Assembly: GCA_965277415.1 (NCBI GenBank)
Contig: CBDICS010000065.1
Location: forward strand, 112,233-176,232
Reading direction: 5' to 3'
DNA: 64,000 bases
DNA from: JAHDHW01 sp965277415
GTDB taxonomy: Bacteria > Bacteroidota > Bacteroidia > Chitinophagales > Saprospiraceae
Below, piece after piece: positions 42,703 through 51,433 of the stretch; position 1 is the first letter of the stretch; every line of letters begins with the position of its first letter. The notes under the pieces are model-generated. The model made no database searches. It worked only from the letters and a program-made list of their open reading frames with translations, and was not told the DNA's origin. A program made the position numbers and the translations under genes.

Positions 42703-44919
42703 TTAATTTTGACTAATGTTGATCTGATATTTTGACTTCTTTTTCAATTCACTACCAGATAATCTTTCGTAAAGTGCTTGATATTTTTTAAATACAGATG
42801 CTGCCTGTTTCTTTCCATTAACTTTAAGTTTTTTATTAGATAATGAAAAACTAAAATCATTCATATCGGTAATCAATCCATCCTTTTTTAACTCCATTGC
42901 GATACTTCTTGCAACATGATTTGGAAATTGCCTATCATCTAGAAGGGAGCCATACAAATGATTTTTCTCTAATAACCTTCGTCGATCATGCTCTAGCTTA
43001 AGTTGGTGTTCTTTCAATTCACCAAACAATTCTTTGGATTTTTTCTGTTTAAACTTCAGTTTTTCTTTATCCTTTTTCAATCTAAAAAGATGCCCTTCCA
43101 ATTCTTTTTCTTGCGCTTTAAGCCCATCTTCATTTTTTCGATGAAACAGTTCCATTCTTTCGACAATCTCAGGATAAGTGTTTTTTAAGGATTCTTTTTC
43201 AAAAATATGTGCTTGCTCAATTGCTCCAAGCCTATCTCTGAATTCGAACACGCTAAGCTTATCTCCTCTCCAGGAAATAGAATCCGCTCTGAATTGAAGT
43301 CTGTCATCTCCATTGAAAAAACGAAAATTATTATGCCCCTCTGAACTATGTTTATGCTCCTCGATAATAACTGCCGTATCACCATCCTCTAGTTCGTTAC
43401 CTTCAACTATAATAACATCTTCGTCTACAATTATTTCCACAGGATCAGTTCCTTCAGAATCTACGATAATAACTACTTGTCCATTTTCATTTGTCCCTTT
43501 AGTTATCGTCTGTTTCTTTTTAGAATTATCATTTTTAAATCTATATAAAGTAAGCGGCTCAGAAGTATTATTTGATTTTCTTTCCAACCAAGAAATATGT
43601 GGGCTCGGAAAACTATCTTCTCCATTGTCTTTTTTTACTTTATGATCATCTGCAAAGAAGCGCTTGTGCTTTTCATAGTCTTCTTCAGGAATCACCTCAC
43701 CATCAATAATTAATTCTGTAATCTTTCCATTCTCTTGAGTGATTTCAATACTTTTTGGCTGCTCAGCTCCTTTCTTCTTATCTGGCACCGTGTCTAAATT
43801 AATCCAAACATTTGGTTGAATATATACATCACTATTCGATTCCACCTCCATTATTTCTGATATAACCTTATGCTCAGGTTTTGTAATTTTATCCGAATGA
43901 TTAGCGCTAAAAGACAAGAACATAATAGCGATTAACAAAAAACATGTTGCTGTTAACTTCTCCATGATATTTGATCGATTTTGAGGTTGATTTAATATTC
44001 TTTTAATTCTGTTCATCAATTGATTTTTCTGCCCAGAAAAAGGCATCGCGAAATTAGGCACATAGCTATTCAGCTCCTGTACTCGAACCAATGCTTTTGC
44101 ATAAACCAAGGAATTGCCACATACTCTTACAGCGATATCGTCGCAACAGTTTTCTCTTTCAAGCCGAATATTCCCTGAAATCCACCAAACGGCAGGATGA
44201 TAATAAAAGAATACTTCAATGAAGGACAAAAAGATGTTTAACAAAAAGTCTTTTCTGAAAACATGTGCCAACTCATGAGCTATGATCGCTTCTATCTCTT
44301 TTTCATCTAATTGATTAATTGTACCTATTGGCAAAAGTATATAAGGCTTAAAGTATCCAATCACAAGTGGTACTTTTGTATAAGCAGATTCAAAAATAAG
44401 GGCAGTTTTTTTTGTTGGAATTCTTTCTGCTAACATTTTTACTTTAGCTTGCCAATACTCAGGAAGCATAGTCGATCTATGGTATTTCAACCTTTGAACG
44501 TAGGCTAGGCCTCCAAATAATCTTAAAACAAAAAATCCAACTCCGAGTAACCATATCAATACGATCACAGGAAGGTGTACATTAAAATAATCTATGCAAG
44601 ACTGTCTAAACCCTTGTAAAAAACTCGCTTCAGATAACTGATCTGCTGCAGGTATTTCTCCAACTAAAATCAATTCTTGTTCGACAATTTGGCTGGCAGA
44701 CTCGAAATGCCAGATAAATGTACTTACCGAACATACAAAAACAAGAAACAAGGATAAAGTCGCAATCTCATACCGAACTTTAGCTGATTTTTTGCTTAAT
44801 AATTGCAAGGCAATCGCCATTACAATTGCAATTAAAAAGCCTTGCCAAAGTGAATGCATTACTGTCCAGCCTAGAGCATAGATTACTTCTTCTGATATAA
44901 AATTTTGTATGAAATCCAT
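42703..44919 (-). CDS. M56 family (BlaR1/MecR1-type) membrane metallopeptidase
   Basis: 738 residues. The N-terminal 330 are the M56 domain: helices at about 12-40, 52-70, 115-140 and 328-345, the zinc motif HELAH at 215-219 and a downstream RLERENCCDD in which Glu256 is the likely third ligand. The following 390 residues are charged and have no penicillin-binding domain, so it is not a beta-lactam sensor like BlaR1. They hold acidic beta-rich segments (QTITKGTNENGQVVIIVDSE) and a Lys/Glu/Leu coiled coil at about 590-690. By family analogy, a signal activates the protease, which cleaves the repressor BlaI. It lies 12 bases downstream of blaI. Its signal is unknown. Confidence 0.88.
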   Translation of the reverse strand: MDFIQNFISEEVIYALGWTVMHSLWQGFLIAIVMAIALQLLSKKSAKVRYEIATLSLFLVFVCSVSTFIWHFESASQIVEQELILVGEIPAADQLSEASFLQGFRQSCIDYFNVHLPVIVLIWLLGVGFFVLRLFGGLAYVQRLKYHRSTMLPEYWQAKVKMLAERIPTKKTALIFESAYTKVPLVIGYFKPYILLPIGTINQLDEKEIEAIIAHELAHVFRKDFLLNIFLSFIEVFFYYHPAVWWISGNIRLERENCCDDIAVRVCGNSLVYAKALVRVQELNSYVPNFAMPFSGQKNQLMNRIKRILNQPQNRSNIMEKLTATCFLLIAIMFLSFSANHSDKITKPEHKVISEIMEVESNSDVYIQPNVWINLDTVPDKKKGAEQPKSIEITQENGKITELIIDGEVIPEEDYEKHKRFFADDHKVKKDNGEDSFPSPHISWLERKSNNTSEPLTLYRFKNDNSKKKQTITKGTNENGQVVIIVDSEGTDPVEIIVDEDVIIVEGNELEDGDTAVIIEEHKHSSEGHNNFRFFNGDDRLQFRADSISWRGDKLSVFEFRDRLGAIEQAHIFEKESLKNTYPEIVERMELFHRKNEDGLKAQEKELEGHLFRLKKDKEKLKFKQKKSKELFGELKEHQLKLEHDRRRLLEKNHLYGSLLDDRQFPNHVARSIAMELKKDGLITDMNDFSFSLSNKKLKVNGKKQAASVFKKYQALYERLSGSELKKKSKYQINISQN

Positions 44920-44931
44920 AATTTTTCAGCT

Positions 44932-45321
44932 TTAGCTATTTTTATTTTCCATTTTTTCAATTAGCGCTTTAATTTCTTCAAGCTCTTTCTCTGAAGCTTG
45001 ATGATTACCTAAAGCTTGCATGACCATTTTCATTGCAGATCCACGAAATGTAGAATCCACGAATTTCTGAAGCAACTGCTTCTTAGTTGCTTCTTCATTA
45101 ATGAATGCTTCATAGATATGTGTTCTGCTTTCGGTATTCCTTTCTACTAATTTCTTATCTGCCATAATCTGCATAATCTTCAAGGTAGTTGTGTAGCCAA
45201 CCTCTCTTAATTCATTCAATTTATCATTTACAAATCGAACAGAGGAAGCACCATTCTCCCAAAGAATTTGAAGAATTTCCAATTCTCCCTCAGTAGGTTT
45301 TATTTTTTTTTCATTAGTCAT
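44932..45321 (-). CDS. BlaI/MecI/CopY family transcriptional repressor
   Basis: 129 residues from the ATG at 45321; an in-frame ATG five codons earlier (MKFCPM) sits right against the first operator and is less likely. The winged-helix domain is clear: KPTEGELEILQILWENGASSV, then the recognition segment REVGYTTTLKIMQIMADKKL and the wing VERNTESRTHIYEAFINEE. The C-terminal part (about 75-129) forms the dimer and in this family contains the cleavage site for the M56 peptidase. It represses its own gene cluster and, given the three dyads upstream, probably also the divergent lipoprotein gene. M56 follows 12 bases on. Confidence 0.93.
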   Translation of the reverse strand: MTNEKKIKPTEGELEILQILWENGASSVRFVNDKLNELREVGYTTTLKIMQIMADKKLVERNTESRTHIYEAFINEEATKKQLLQKFVDSTFRGSAMKMVMQALGNHQASEKELEEIKALIEKMENKNS

Positions 45322-45338
45322 TGGACAAAATTTCATTC

Positions 45339-45410
45339 TACGAATAATTTCGTATACAATTATATACGAAAGACTTCGTAAATCAAAACGAAACTACGAT
45401 TGATTTCGTA
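45339..45410. promoter_or_regulatory. three tandem BlaI-type operator dyads
   Basis: TACGAA-N4-TTCGTA occurs at 45339-45354 and at 45365-45380, and TACGAT-N4-TTCGTA at 45395-45410. Starts are 26 and 30 bases apart. BlaI-type repressors bind dyads of this kind (TACA-type in staphylococci; arms differ here). The array lies in the 188-base divergent gap between blaI and the lipoprotein gene, beginning 17 bases before the blaI ATG. Confidence 0.85.
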
Positions 45411-45509
45411 TTTTAAATAAATTTTAACATTTCTCTTTAGAGATTAGTATATTATTTGTCTTTCCTTTTCTCATAGTCTTTCTGTAACTTGCGAAAAAAA
45501 GATTTGAAG

Positions 45510-46511
45510 ATGAATATTTCAATTAGAATTGTCTTTTTATTAGCTCTTTTCTTCATAGCTGCTTGTGGCGACCCTACTGCGGACACAGATAGCAATACTA
45601 TTACAAATACATCAACGGCCGATTCGTCCAATAGTGATGACAATAAAACGACTAGTGATTCCGCCAAAACTGTTACAATTCCTGCTATAGTGCATAAAGA
45701 TTGCGAGGTGGTAGATAAGCACCATGACAAAAACATCTTTTTAGCAAAAGATGCTGCAAAACTAATTTGTGTTGTTGCCAATCAAGAAACTTTAGACAAA
45801 GACTTAGGAGATAGTCATCGGGTATTTGAAGTATTAAGCACGCTTGATTGTTCAAGTATCTTTAAAAAAGTCATGCCGATCAATCGGAGTGCAGACTTTC
45901 CGTATTATATTATTCCTAATACTTATGAATCAACTAATCAAATTATAGCCATTCAAGGTTTTAATAGTATTTACTATTATGATGTGAAAAATAATAAACT
46001 GACTGGACCTATCGATCCTGAATTTTTAAAAGAAAGAGATGCTGTAGATGCACAGTCAGGGATGATGAAAGGCTTGACAGTATGGGGGCATTACCTTTTA
46101 GGTCGTTCTGTCGATTTCGGAAATTTTGCTTTTGATATTTCAGACAAAAATAATCCTAAACCAGTTCTTCCAGTAGCAGAATATCTAATTCCTAAAACAG
46201 AAGAATATAATAATCTTTTTATTCTTGATGCTGGCAATGGTCTTTCTCAAGCAATCTTACCGACGACTGATATTGATGCAGGTGGTAGTATGTTCGATTT
46301 GGATAAAATGTTTTCACAACCTCTAAAAGTAAATACTTCGCTTTCAAAAAATGTCCGGAACAACCGGTTTATCATCTTAAATGATAGCACTATTCCTAGT
46401 AAAGAACAAAAAGTAGTCATCGATATGTTTTCAAAAAAACGTATTGACCTTCCGAGTAATATGGCGACAAAGAAAACTGGTGAAATATTGAATTGGTTGA
46501 ATAATCAATAA
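45510..46511 (+). CDS. lipoprotein of unknown function
   Basis: Started at the ATG at 45510 (333 residues), which begins a clear lipoprotein signal, MNISIRIVFLLALFFIAAC; the seven codons before it in frame add only charged residues. A Ser/Thr/Asp-rich linker (about 20-55) is followed by a globular part with IVHKDCEVVDKHHDKNIFLA, FNSIYYYDVKNNKLTGPIDP and LTVWGHYLLGRSVDFGNFAF, which suggests beta-rich structure. I recognise no family. It is divergent from the blaI gene and shares its operator region, so it may belong to that regulon. No downstream partner is close. Confidence 0.7.
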   Translation: MNISIRIVFLLALFFIAACGDPTADTDSNTITNTSTADSSNSDDNKTTSDSAKTVTIPAIVHKDCEVVDKHHDKNIFLAKDAAKLICVVANQETLDKDLGDSHRVFEVLSTLDCSSIFKKVMPINRSADFPYYIIPNTYESTNQIIAIQGFNSIYYYDVKNNKLTGPIDPEFLKERDAVDAQSGMMKGLTVWGHYLLGRSVDFGNFAFDISDKNNPKPVLPVAEYLIPKTEEYNNLFILDAGNGLSQAILPTTDIDAGGSMFDLDKMFSQPLKVNTSLSKNVRNNRFIILNDSTIPSKEQKVVIDMFSKKRIDLPSNMATKKTGEILNWLNNQ

Positions 46512-46687
46512 GGGCTTGTCCAAAATGCATGCTTTGTGCAATCTAAGACTATTTATAACTATTAAATGGTTTATAATACAATTCTAACTTAATGCTCCGT
46601 TTAAGTTTAGAACTTAGAATTAATTGTGGCCTTCAGAATCTGTCTATTTCTGTTGAATTAGACTTGTGCTAATAAAAACCTATTATT

Positions 46688-47227
46688 ATGATCCGTACTT
46701 TCTTCCTAAGCATTTTTTTTACAATGATTTCATTAATGCTTCAAGCACAAATGAATAACATTACTATGGGCAAAATATTGGAGAATGAAGCTGTAACCGT
46801 CGAAGGTCAACTAGGTAATTGGCAATTGGTCTACGGACAACGACTCTTGTATATTATCACGGATGAAAGTGCTAACCGAATGCGAATTTTCACACCTATA
46901 ATTGAAGAAAAACAATTAGAAGAAGGTCAGCTAAAAAAGATGCTAGCAGCTAATTTTCATTCAGCACTTGATGCTAAATATTGCCTATATGAAGATTTAG
47001 TCATCTCTGTCTATACTCATCCGCTCAAAGAATTACAAAGTGACCAGTTTATCGACGCCATGCAACAAGTTGTTAATCTTGCCGATACTTTTGGTGGTTC
47101 TTATTCTAGTACAGAAATGATTTTTAATCCGGGCGACACAGAAGAAGAAAAGGAAGGAAGTAAAGAAGAACGAACAAATAAAAAACCGAAAGGGAAAAAG
47201 AAAAAGGGTACTTTAAATAATCTCTAA
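46688..47227 (+). CDS. small secreted protein, possibly YbjN/T3SS-chaperone-like fold
   Basis: 179 residues with a signal peptide (MIRTFFLSIFFTMISLMLQAQ). The middle (about 25-145) has the alternating pattern of the YbjN/type III chaperone-like alpha/beta fold: LLYIITDESANRMRIFTPII, LKKMLAANFHSALDAKYCLY, EDLVISVYTHPLKEL, FIDAMQQVVNLADTFGGSYS. This is a pattern judgement; sequence identity to named families is not evident. The C-terminal tail is strongly charged and ends in a run of Lys (KKPKGKKKKGTLNN), which may bind nucleic acid or an acidic surface. It converges on the Rof-like gene, the stop codons overlapping by two bases. Function is unknown. Confidence 0.65.
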   Translation: MIRTFFLSIFFTMISLMLQAQMNNITMGKILENEAVTVEGQLGNWQLVYGQRLLYIITDESANRMRIFTPIIEEKQLEEGQLKKMLAANFHSALDAKYCLYEDLVISVYTHPLKELQSDQFIDAMQQVVNLADTFGGSYSSTEMIFNPGDTEEEKEGSKEERTNKKPKGKKKKGTLNNL

Positions 47228-47475
47228 AAACCACAACTGCCATAAAATTGCGTATCGTTGATACTAAGGATCTGATCTAAGCGAATCTTCGTATTGTCTG
47301 GCAACACAAGAAACTCTTCTTTATCTTTAGTAACCAGCGTATTAATTTTACTCTTTATCGTTTTCACAGATTTGCTCGATTCAAAAAAAACAATGGTAAC
47401 CTCCTCTTTCCTCGATGCATGCAATTCCAATACATCATAAAATTGGCAGGCAATAGGTATATATTTCTCTTCCAT
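47224..47475 (-). CDS. Rho-binding antiterminator, Rof (YaeO)-like
   Basis: 83 residues that match the Rof/YaeO family: it opens YIPIACQFYDVLELHASRKE, where E. coli Rof has YxPIxCxxYDxLELxC, then VTIVFFESSKSVKTIKSKIN, and ends EEFLVLPDNTKIRLDQILSI. Rof binds the primary RNA site of transcription terminator Rho and blocks it. The protein has the small Sm-like beta fold size. Such proteins are well known in proteobacteria and also found in marine Bacteroidota. It is followed on the same strand by the nitrilase gene, 27 bases beyond its start, and converges with the preceding secreted protein gene. Confidence 0.75.
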   Translation of the reverse strand: MEEKYIPIACQFYDVLELHASRKEEVTIVFFESSKSVKTIKSKINTLVTKDKEEFLVLPDNTKIRLDQILSINDTQFYGSCGF

Positions 47476-47502
47476 TATTCGATCCTGTTTAGATTATGTT
47501 TT

Positions 47503-48429
47503 CTATTTAATTTTAAAATCAAAAACATCTGGGCGTTGATAATGTCCAGAAACATCTAAGGTCATACTTTCCCTAAGAATGGTATCCAGAACATCCAGTT
47601 CACAGTAAAAAGTACCATCAAGGTCATATTGAGGCTCCATCAAAAATTGACCGTCCGGTCCTATAATTGAACTTCCTCCATTCAGAACAACTCCTCCAGG
47701 ATGATTCGCAATATGCTCAGGCAATTCTAACTCCTCAGGAAAATCTTTTCCATACATTATCTGTCCAACAGCAATCACATAGCAACGACCTTCAAATGCA
47801 TATGCCCGACTTGCTATTTGTAGCATTTCATGGACTCTAGGCCAAAGGGCAATATGAATATGCTCTCCTGAATTATGCATCACCTGACGTGCCAAAGGCA
47901 TCCAATGCTCCCAACAAATCAATCCTCCTATCCGGCCAACACTTGTATCCACCGCTTCTAAACCTTTTTTATCACCAAGACCATAGAGTAATTTTTCTGT
48001 ATAAGTCGGCATCAGTTTTCGACGGTGATTTACGATTTGTCCTTCTTCATTTATAATGATCATTGAGTTATAGATCGTTCGATTACCAGGTCCATGAGGT
48101 ACGACTTCATTGACTCCGGTAACAATAACCATTTTATGTTCTTTTGCTAATGTACACAGCGTATCTGTTTCTGCCCCTGGAATAGCAATGCTATTTTGGT
48201 ACATCCTTGAGAATACAGCTTTAGTTGGTTCATGATCCCAAATAGCATAGCCATTGCAATGATCTAACCAGGCAGGATAACCACTCAACCAAGTTTCTCC
48301 AAATACAAGTAGGTCAGTAGAATCGGTTGCTGCATCTACAATAATCTCAACCATTTTTTCCATACTGGCTTTGAGATTATTATATATTGGCCCTTCTTGA
48401 ACAATCCCTACTTTTATTGGTGATTTCAT
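47503..48429 (-). CDS. carbon-nitrogen hydrolase family protein (nitrilase-like)
   Basis: 308 residues. The Glu-Lys-Cys triad is visible: Glu in DLLVFGETWLSGYPAW, Lys in IVNHRRKLMPTYTEKLLYG and Cys in RIGGLICWEHWMPLARQVM. The CWEHWMPL form and the GYPAW segment are those of aliphatic and arylacetonitrilases, rather than amidases such as omega-amidase, so a nitrile is the likely substrate and ammonia plus a carboxylate the products. The protein is cytosolic and expected to form helical filaments. It overlaps the next gene upstream by four bases (start 48429, neighbour stop 48426), so it is translated together with the hydrolase-OsmC gene. Confidence 0.85.
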   Translation of the reverse strand: MKSPIKVGIVQEGPIYNNLKASMEKMVEIIVDAATDSTDLLVFGETWLSGYPAWLDHCNGYAIWDHEPTKAVFSRMYQNSIAIPGAETDTLCTLAKEHKMVIVTGVNEVVPHGPGNRTIYNSMIIINEEGQIVNHRRKLMPTYTEKLLYGLGDKKGLEAVDTSVGRIGGLICWEHWMPLARQVMHNSGEHIHIALWPRVHEMLQIASRAYAFEGRCYVIAVGQIMYGKDFPEELELPEHIANHPGGVVLNGGSSIIGPDGQFLMEPQYDLDGTFYCELDVLDTILRESMTLDVSGHYQRPDVFDFKIK

Positions 48430-49640
48430 TTATCTTGAATTTTAGTTGAGATGCGTATATCCCGTTCAAGTGTACGATGAACAGGGCATCGATCCGCTAT
48501 TTCTAATAAACGGTTCTTCTGCTCTTCTGTCAAATTCCCCTCCAATTCTATCGTTCTTTCAAAATGATCTAATTTTGATTCCTTCTTTTCACAAGTCATA
48601 CAATCATCAACATAGCGTTTTCCATGATCAAGATGGACTTTTACATCTTTTAAATCCCACTGTTTTCTACGAGCATACATTTGCAAGGTCATTGCAGTAC
48701 AAGCCCCCAAAGCCGCAGACAATAATTGGTAAGGAGAAGGGCCAAAGTCTTCTCCATTTACATCTTCTGGTTCATCTGAAATCAAACCATGTTTTCCTGC
48801 TATAATTTCAGTAGTAAATCCTATTTCCCCAAGTTTAGCTACAACTTGTCTGTCAGACTTTAGTACTTCCTTCTTAGGAAGAGTTAAGTAGCGCATTGCC
48901 CATGAAGCAATAAGGCTTCCTGCATAGGCCGCATCATTCTTATTAGACAGCATATGGTCTGCGCCATCCAATGTTACAAAACTTTTAGGATGGTGTGCTG
49001 CATGATAAATCTTTGCAGCATTTTCAATTTCAACAACCGTATCTTGTGGTGAATGCAATATAAGAATAGGCTTCCGAAGCTCTCTCAATAGATTATACAT
49101 ATTCTTGCTTCGAATATCATCCAAAAACTGTTTTTTGATCGTAAAAACCCTACCTCCTACTGATACTTTAGCAACTCCTTTTTGTTCTATGGAATCCAAG
49201 CTGTCTTGTAAAAGATGGCTTACATGTTTTGGCTCAGAAGGCGCTCCTATCGTAGCGACAGCTTGAATAGAAGACAATCTGCAAGCAGCAAAGATCGCTG
49301 CTGCTCCACCTAAGGAGTGACCTATCATAATTTTAGGCGCTTGATAATTTTCTTCTAGGAATTTAGCCGCAGCCATTAAGTCTTCAACATTAGATGTAAA
49401 ATTAGTGTCAGCAAAATCTCCTTCACTATCCCCTAAACCGGTAAAGTCAAATCGTAATACACCTATACCATCTAAAGTCAATGCTCTGCTGATATGACGA
49501 GTCGCAGTAAGGTTTTTATTGCCTGTAAATACGTGAGCAAATAAAGCATAAGAGTGTGGATACTGGTCAGCCGGTAACTCTAACTTTGCTGAAAGTTTAT
49601 AGCCATTAGCATTTGTAAATTCAACCTTTTTAGATTTCAT
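48426..49640 (-). CDS. alpha/beta hydrolase-OsmC fusion protein
   Basis: 404 residues in two domains. Residues 1-255 are an alpha/beta hydrolase: LRFDFTGLGDSEGDFADTNF, the nucleophile elbow KIMIGHSLGGAAAIFAA, the acid in HSPQDTVVEIENAAK, and the His in LDGADHMLSNKND. Residues about 265-404 are an OsmC/Ohr peroxiredoxin: the first active Cys in SAALGACTAMTLQMYARRKQ and the second in LEIADRCPVHRTLERDI. This 'bifunctional alpha/beta hydrolase/OsmC' arrangement is known in several phyla; the OsmC part reduces organic peroxides. Both active sites look intact. The nitrilase gene overlaps its end by four bases, which suggests a linked role in detoxification of organic compounds. Confidence 0.9.
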   Translation of the reverse strand: MKSKKVEFTNANGYKLSAKLELPADQYPHSYALFAHVFTGNKNLTATRHISRALTLDGIGVLRFDFTGLGDSEGDFADTNFTSNVEDLMAAAKFLEENYQAPKIMIGHSLGGAAAIFAACRLSSIQAVATIGAPSEPKHVSHLLQDSLDSIEQKGVAKVSVGGRVFTIKKQFLDDIRSKNMYNLLRELRKPILILHSPQDTVVEIENAAKIYHAAHHPKSFVTLDGADHMLSNKNDAAYAGSLIASWAMRYLTLPKKEVLKSDRQVVAKLGEIGFTTEIIAGKHGLISDEPEDVNGEDFGPSPYQLLSAALGACTAMTLQMYARRKQWDLKDVKVHLDHGKRYVDDCMTCEKKESKLDHFERTIELEGNLTEEQKNRLLEIADRCPVHRTLERDIRISTKIQDK

Positions 49641-49702
49641 TGATATGTGTGTTTTAATTCTATAGTAATTAAAATTAAAGAAATTGAAAGACTTACTTAC
49701 GC

Positions 49703-50083
49703 TTATATCTGATCTCTTAATCCTTTTACACTAATCTGATGGTGCGAAGTAGCATAAGCAACCATTCCTTTTTTGAGAAGAATGACTTGAGGAGATTGAT
49801 GCGTAACACCAAGATCTTCTGCTATTTTATTGGAAATAGGCCGAAAATTTAATAAATCCAAATAGTACAGTGTGAGCTCCTCTTTTGAAAAGTCCCATGA
49901 ACTCTCCAAGCTATATTTCACACCAGCACTTATACCACAAGTAATACTATGTTTGAATAATACTACTGGTCGATTGAATGATTCATCAATCGCTGCTTGA
50001 AGCCCCAATTCGGAGTTTATGATTTTCCAATCTTGATGGATACCTGAGTCTCTCGTTTTTTTAAATTGATCTAAAAATCCCAT
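49703..50083 (-). CDS. ytxJ: YtxJ-type bacillithiol system redox-active protein
   Basis: 126 residues with a thioredoxin-like fold and a monothiol site, TCGISAG, in the segment FKHSITCGISAGVKYSLESS; the family has a TCPxS-like motif here with a single Cys. The protein is thought to take part in bacillithiol redox handling, as Bacteroidota commonly make that thiol. Other blocks are ELTLYYLDLLNFRPISNKIA and VTHQSPQVILLKKGMVAYAT, with the cis-Pro in QSPQ. It lies in a same-strand run with the hydrolase-OsmC gene (62 bases downstream) and MOSC protein (31 bases upstream), which together look like a thiol and peroxide stress cluster. Confidence 0.85.
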   Translation of the reverse strand: MGFLDQFKKTRDSGIHQDWKIINSELGLQAAIDESFNRPVVLFKHSITCGISAGVKYSLESSWDFSKEELTLYYLDLLNFRPISNKIAEDLGVTHQSPQVILLKKGMVAYATSHHQISVKGLRDQI

Positions 50084-50114
50084 ATTCTTTTATTGACTTT
50101 GTTTAATAAATGTT

Positions 50115-50597
50115 TTAGACAGCTTTAGTATTATACCTTACTTCGTCTCCTACTCTTATCTCTCCTCCCTTAATCACCTTTGCCGTGATCCCTCCATGAC
50201 CTCTCATTGCATTATACCCGCCAGGGCCCAGGTTGGTTTCCATTCGTGAACAGGGGTGACATAAGCCTGTGAATTCAAGAATGACTTCCTCTCCAATGGA
50301 AAATTGCTTATCCTTGAATGCTAGCAAATTAATTCCTTTTACTATGATATTTCTTCTAGTTAGCATAGGATCAACTTTACTTTTTAATATTGACCCAAGT
50401 GTATCAAGGTGCTCCGCTTGAATTAATGTAATCTGACGTTTTTTACTCTTACCTGCATAATGATCTCCAATAAGTCCAGCTTCAACATCAATTTTCGCCG
50501 CTCTTACTGATTGAAGTGCTTCTCTTTTTTGAGGACGGATACCAATCCATATAACTTCTCCTATTTGAGGCATCGTTTCAAAAAGTTCTTTCATCAT
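50115..50597 (-). CDS. MOSC domain-containing protein
   Basis: 160 residues. The MOSC (Moco sulfurase C-terminal) domain shows GLIGDHYAGKSKKRQITLIQ, MLTRRNIIVKGINLLAFKD, and LCHPCSRMETNLGPGGYNAM with the conserved Cys, followed by GGITAKVIKGGEIRVGDEV. MOSC proteins carry sulfur or a substrate for molybdenum enzymes or related reactions. There is no N-terminal beta-barrel domain, so this is the short stand-alone type. The DUF2007 gene overlaps its start by four bases (ATG at 50597, neighbour stop at 50594), showing coupled translation. Confidence 0.88.
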   Translation of the reverse strand: MMKELFETMPQIGEVIWIGIRPQKREALQSVRAAKIDVEAGLIGDHYAGKSKKRQITLIQAEHLDTLGSILKSKVDPMLTRRNIIVKGINLLAFKDKQFSIGEEVILEFTGLCHPCSRMETNLGPGGYNAMRGHGGITAKVIKGGEIRVGDEVRYNTKAV

Positions 50598-50797
50598 AAA
50601 TTCGCTTCTTTTAGTATTACATTTGCTCTTTCCACATCTTTGTTATCAACATATAATTCTAAATCACCAATAACAACATAGGCAGAATCTTGCTTATTAA
50701 GTATATAGCTTTCGATCTTATTTTCTTCTAGTTTCGATTTCATTAGTTCTATTTCAAAACTTTGATTAGATGTATAAATCTTAATTGGATTTTCCAT
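50594..50797 (-). CDS. DUF2007 family protein
   Basis: 67 residues matching the small DUF2007 family: IKIYTSNQSFEIELMKSKLE, ENKIESYILNKQDSAYVV and a C-terminal DLELYVDNKDVERANVILKE. The fold is a ferredoxin-like beta-alpha-beta domain that often is found at the ends of signalling proteins; its role is unknown. It is the first gene of the MOSC-YtxJ-OsmC-nitrilase run and its stop overlaps the MOSC start. Confidence 0.8.
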   Translation of the reverse strand: MENPIKIYTSNQSFEIELMKSKLEENKIESYILNKQDSAYVVIGDLELYVDNKDVERANVILKEANL

Positions 50798-51433
50798 GAG
50801 GCTGTTTTTTTTAATATTGAAGAGTCTTTTATCTCAACTCAAATTCAAAATATTTAGTCACTTTTCATTTAAATAAATACCTTTTATAGTAAATAAAGTT
50901 TTTCTGGTAAAAAAAACAAGAAAGACTTGAACAAGTTCAACATAACCTATTAGCTAAACAAGAAAAATCAGAATTAGTCAAATAAACAGATTAGTAACTA
51001 ATAATTTTGTCTTTATATCGACGCTAATTTATATAAATGTATAATATTTAACATAAATAAATGTGTCTTCGATTTATTTTAGCAAATCTAAATTCTTAAA
51101 TTGTGAAGGTATTAATAAAATATGGTTCTTCGATAAATCTTGTATTTAAGCCAATCTATATACGATATCTAGGCTTCATATGGCTGTTTTAATCGTATTA
51201 CAGTTTGTTAACATGATTTGTCAAAGAATGAAATATTCAGTCCCTCATACTCTAAAGCTAATACATTATGAAATCAGCACCTATCGGTTCTACCTGTATT
51301 GTTCTTTTCCATTCTTTCATTTTTTATTCTAATCAAGTTCCCCTTTAGCATAGTTTTTGCTTTTAAAGCTTGATACCCCCATAATAATATAGTCTCCTAC
51401 TGACTATTTAATAGTAAATGAAAATGGTTAATT
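50798..51433. other. gene-free AT-rich stretch
   Basis: 636 bases. No credible gene. A loose inverted pair (TGGTTCTTCGATAAAT at about 51124 and ATTTGTCAAAGAAT near 51217) resembles the TTTGACAAA hairpins seen near 59.9 and 62.5 kb. Otherwise I see nothing of note. Confidence 0.45.
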
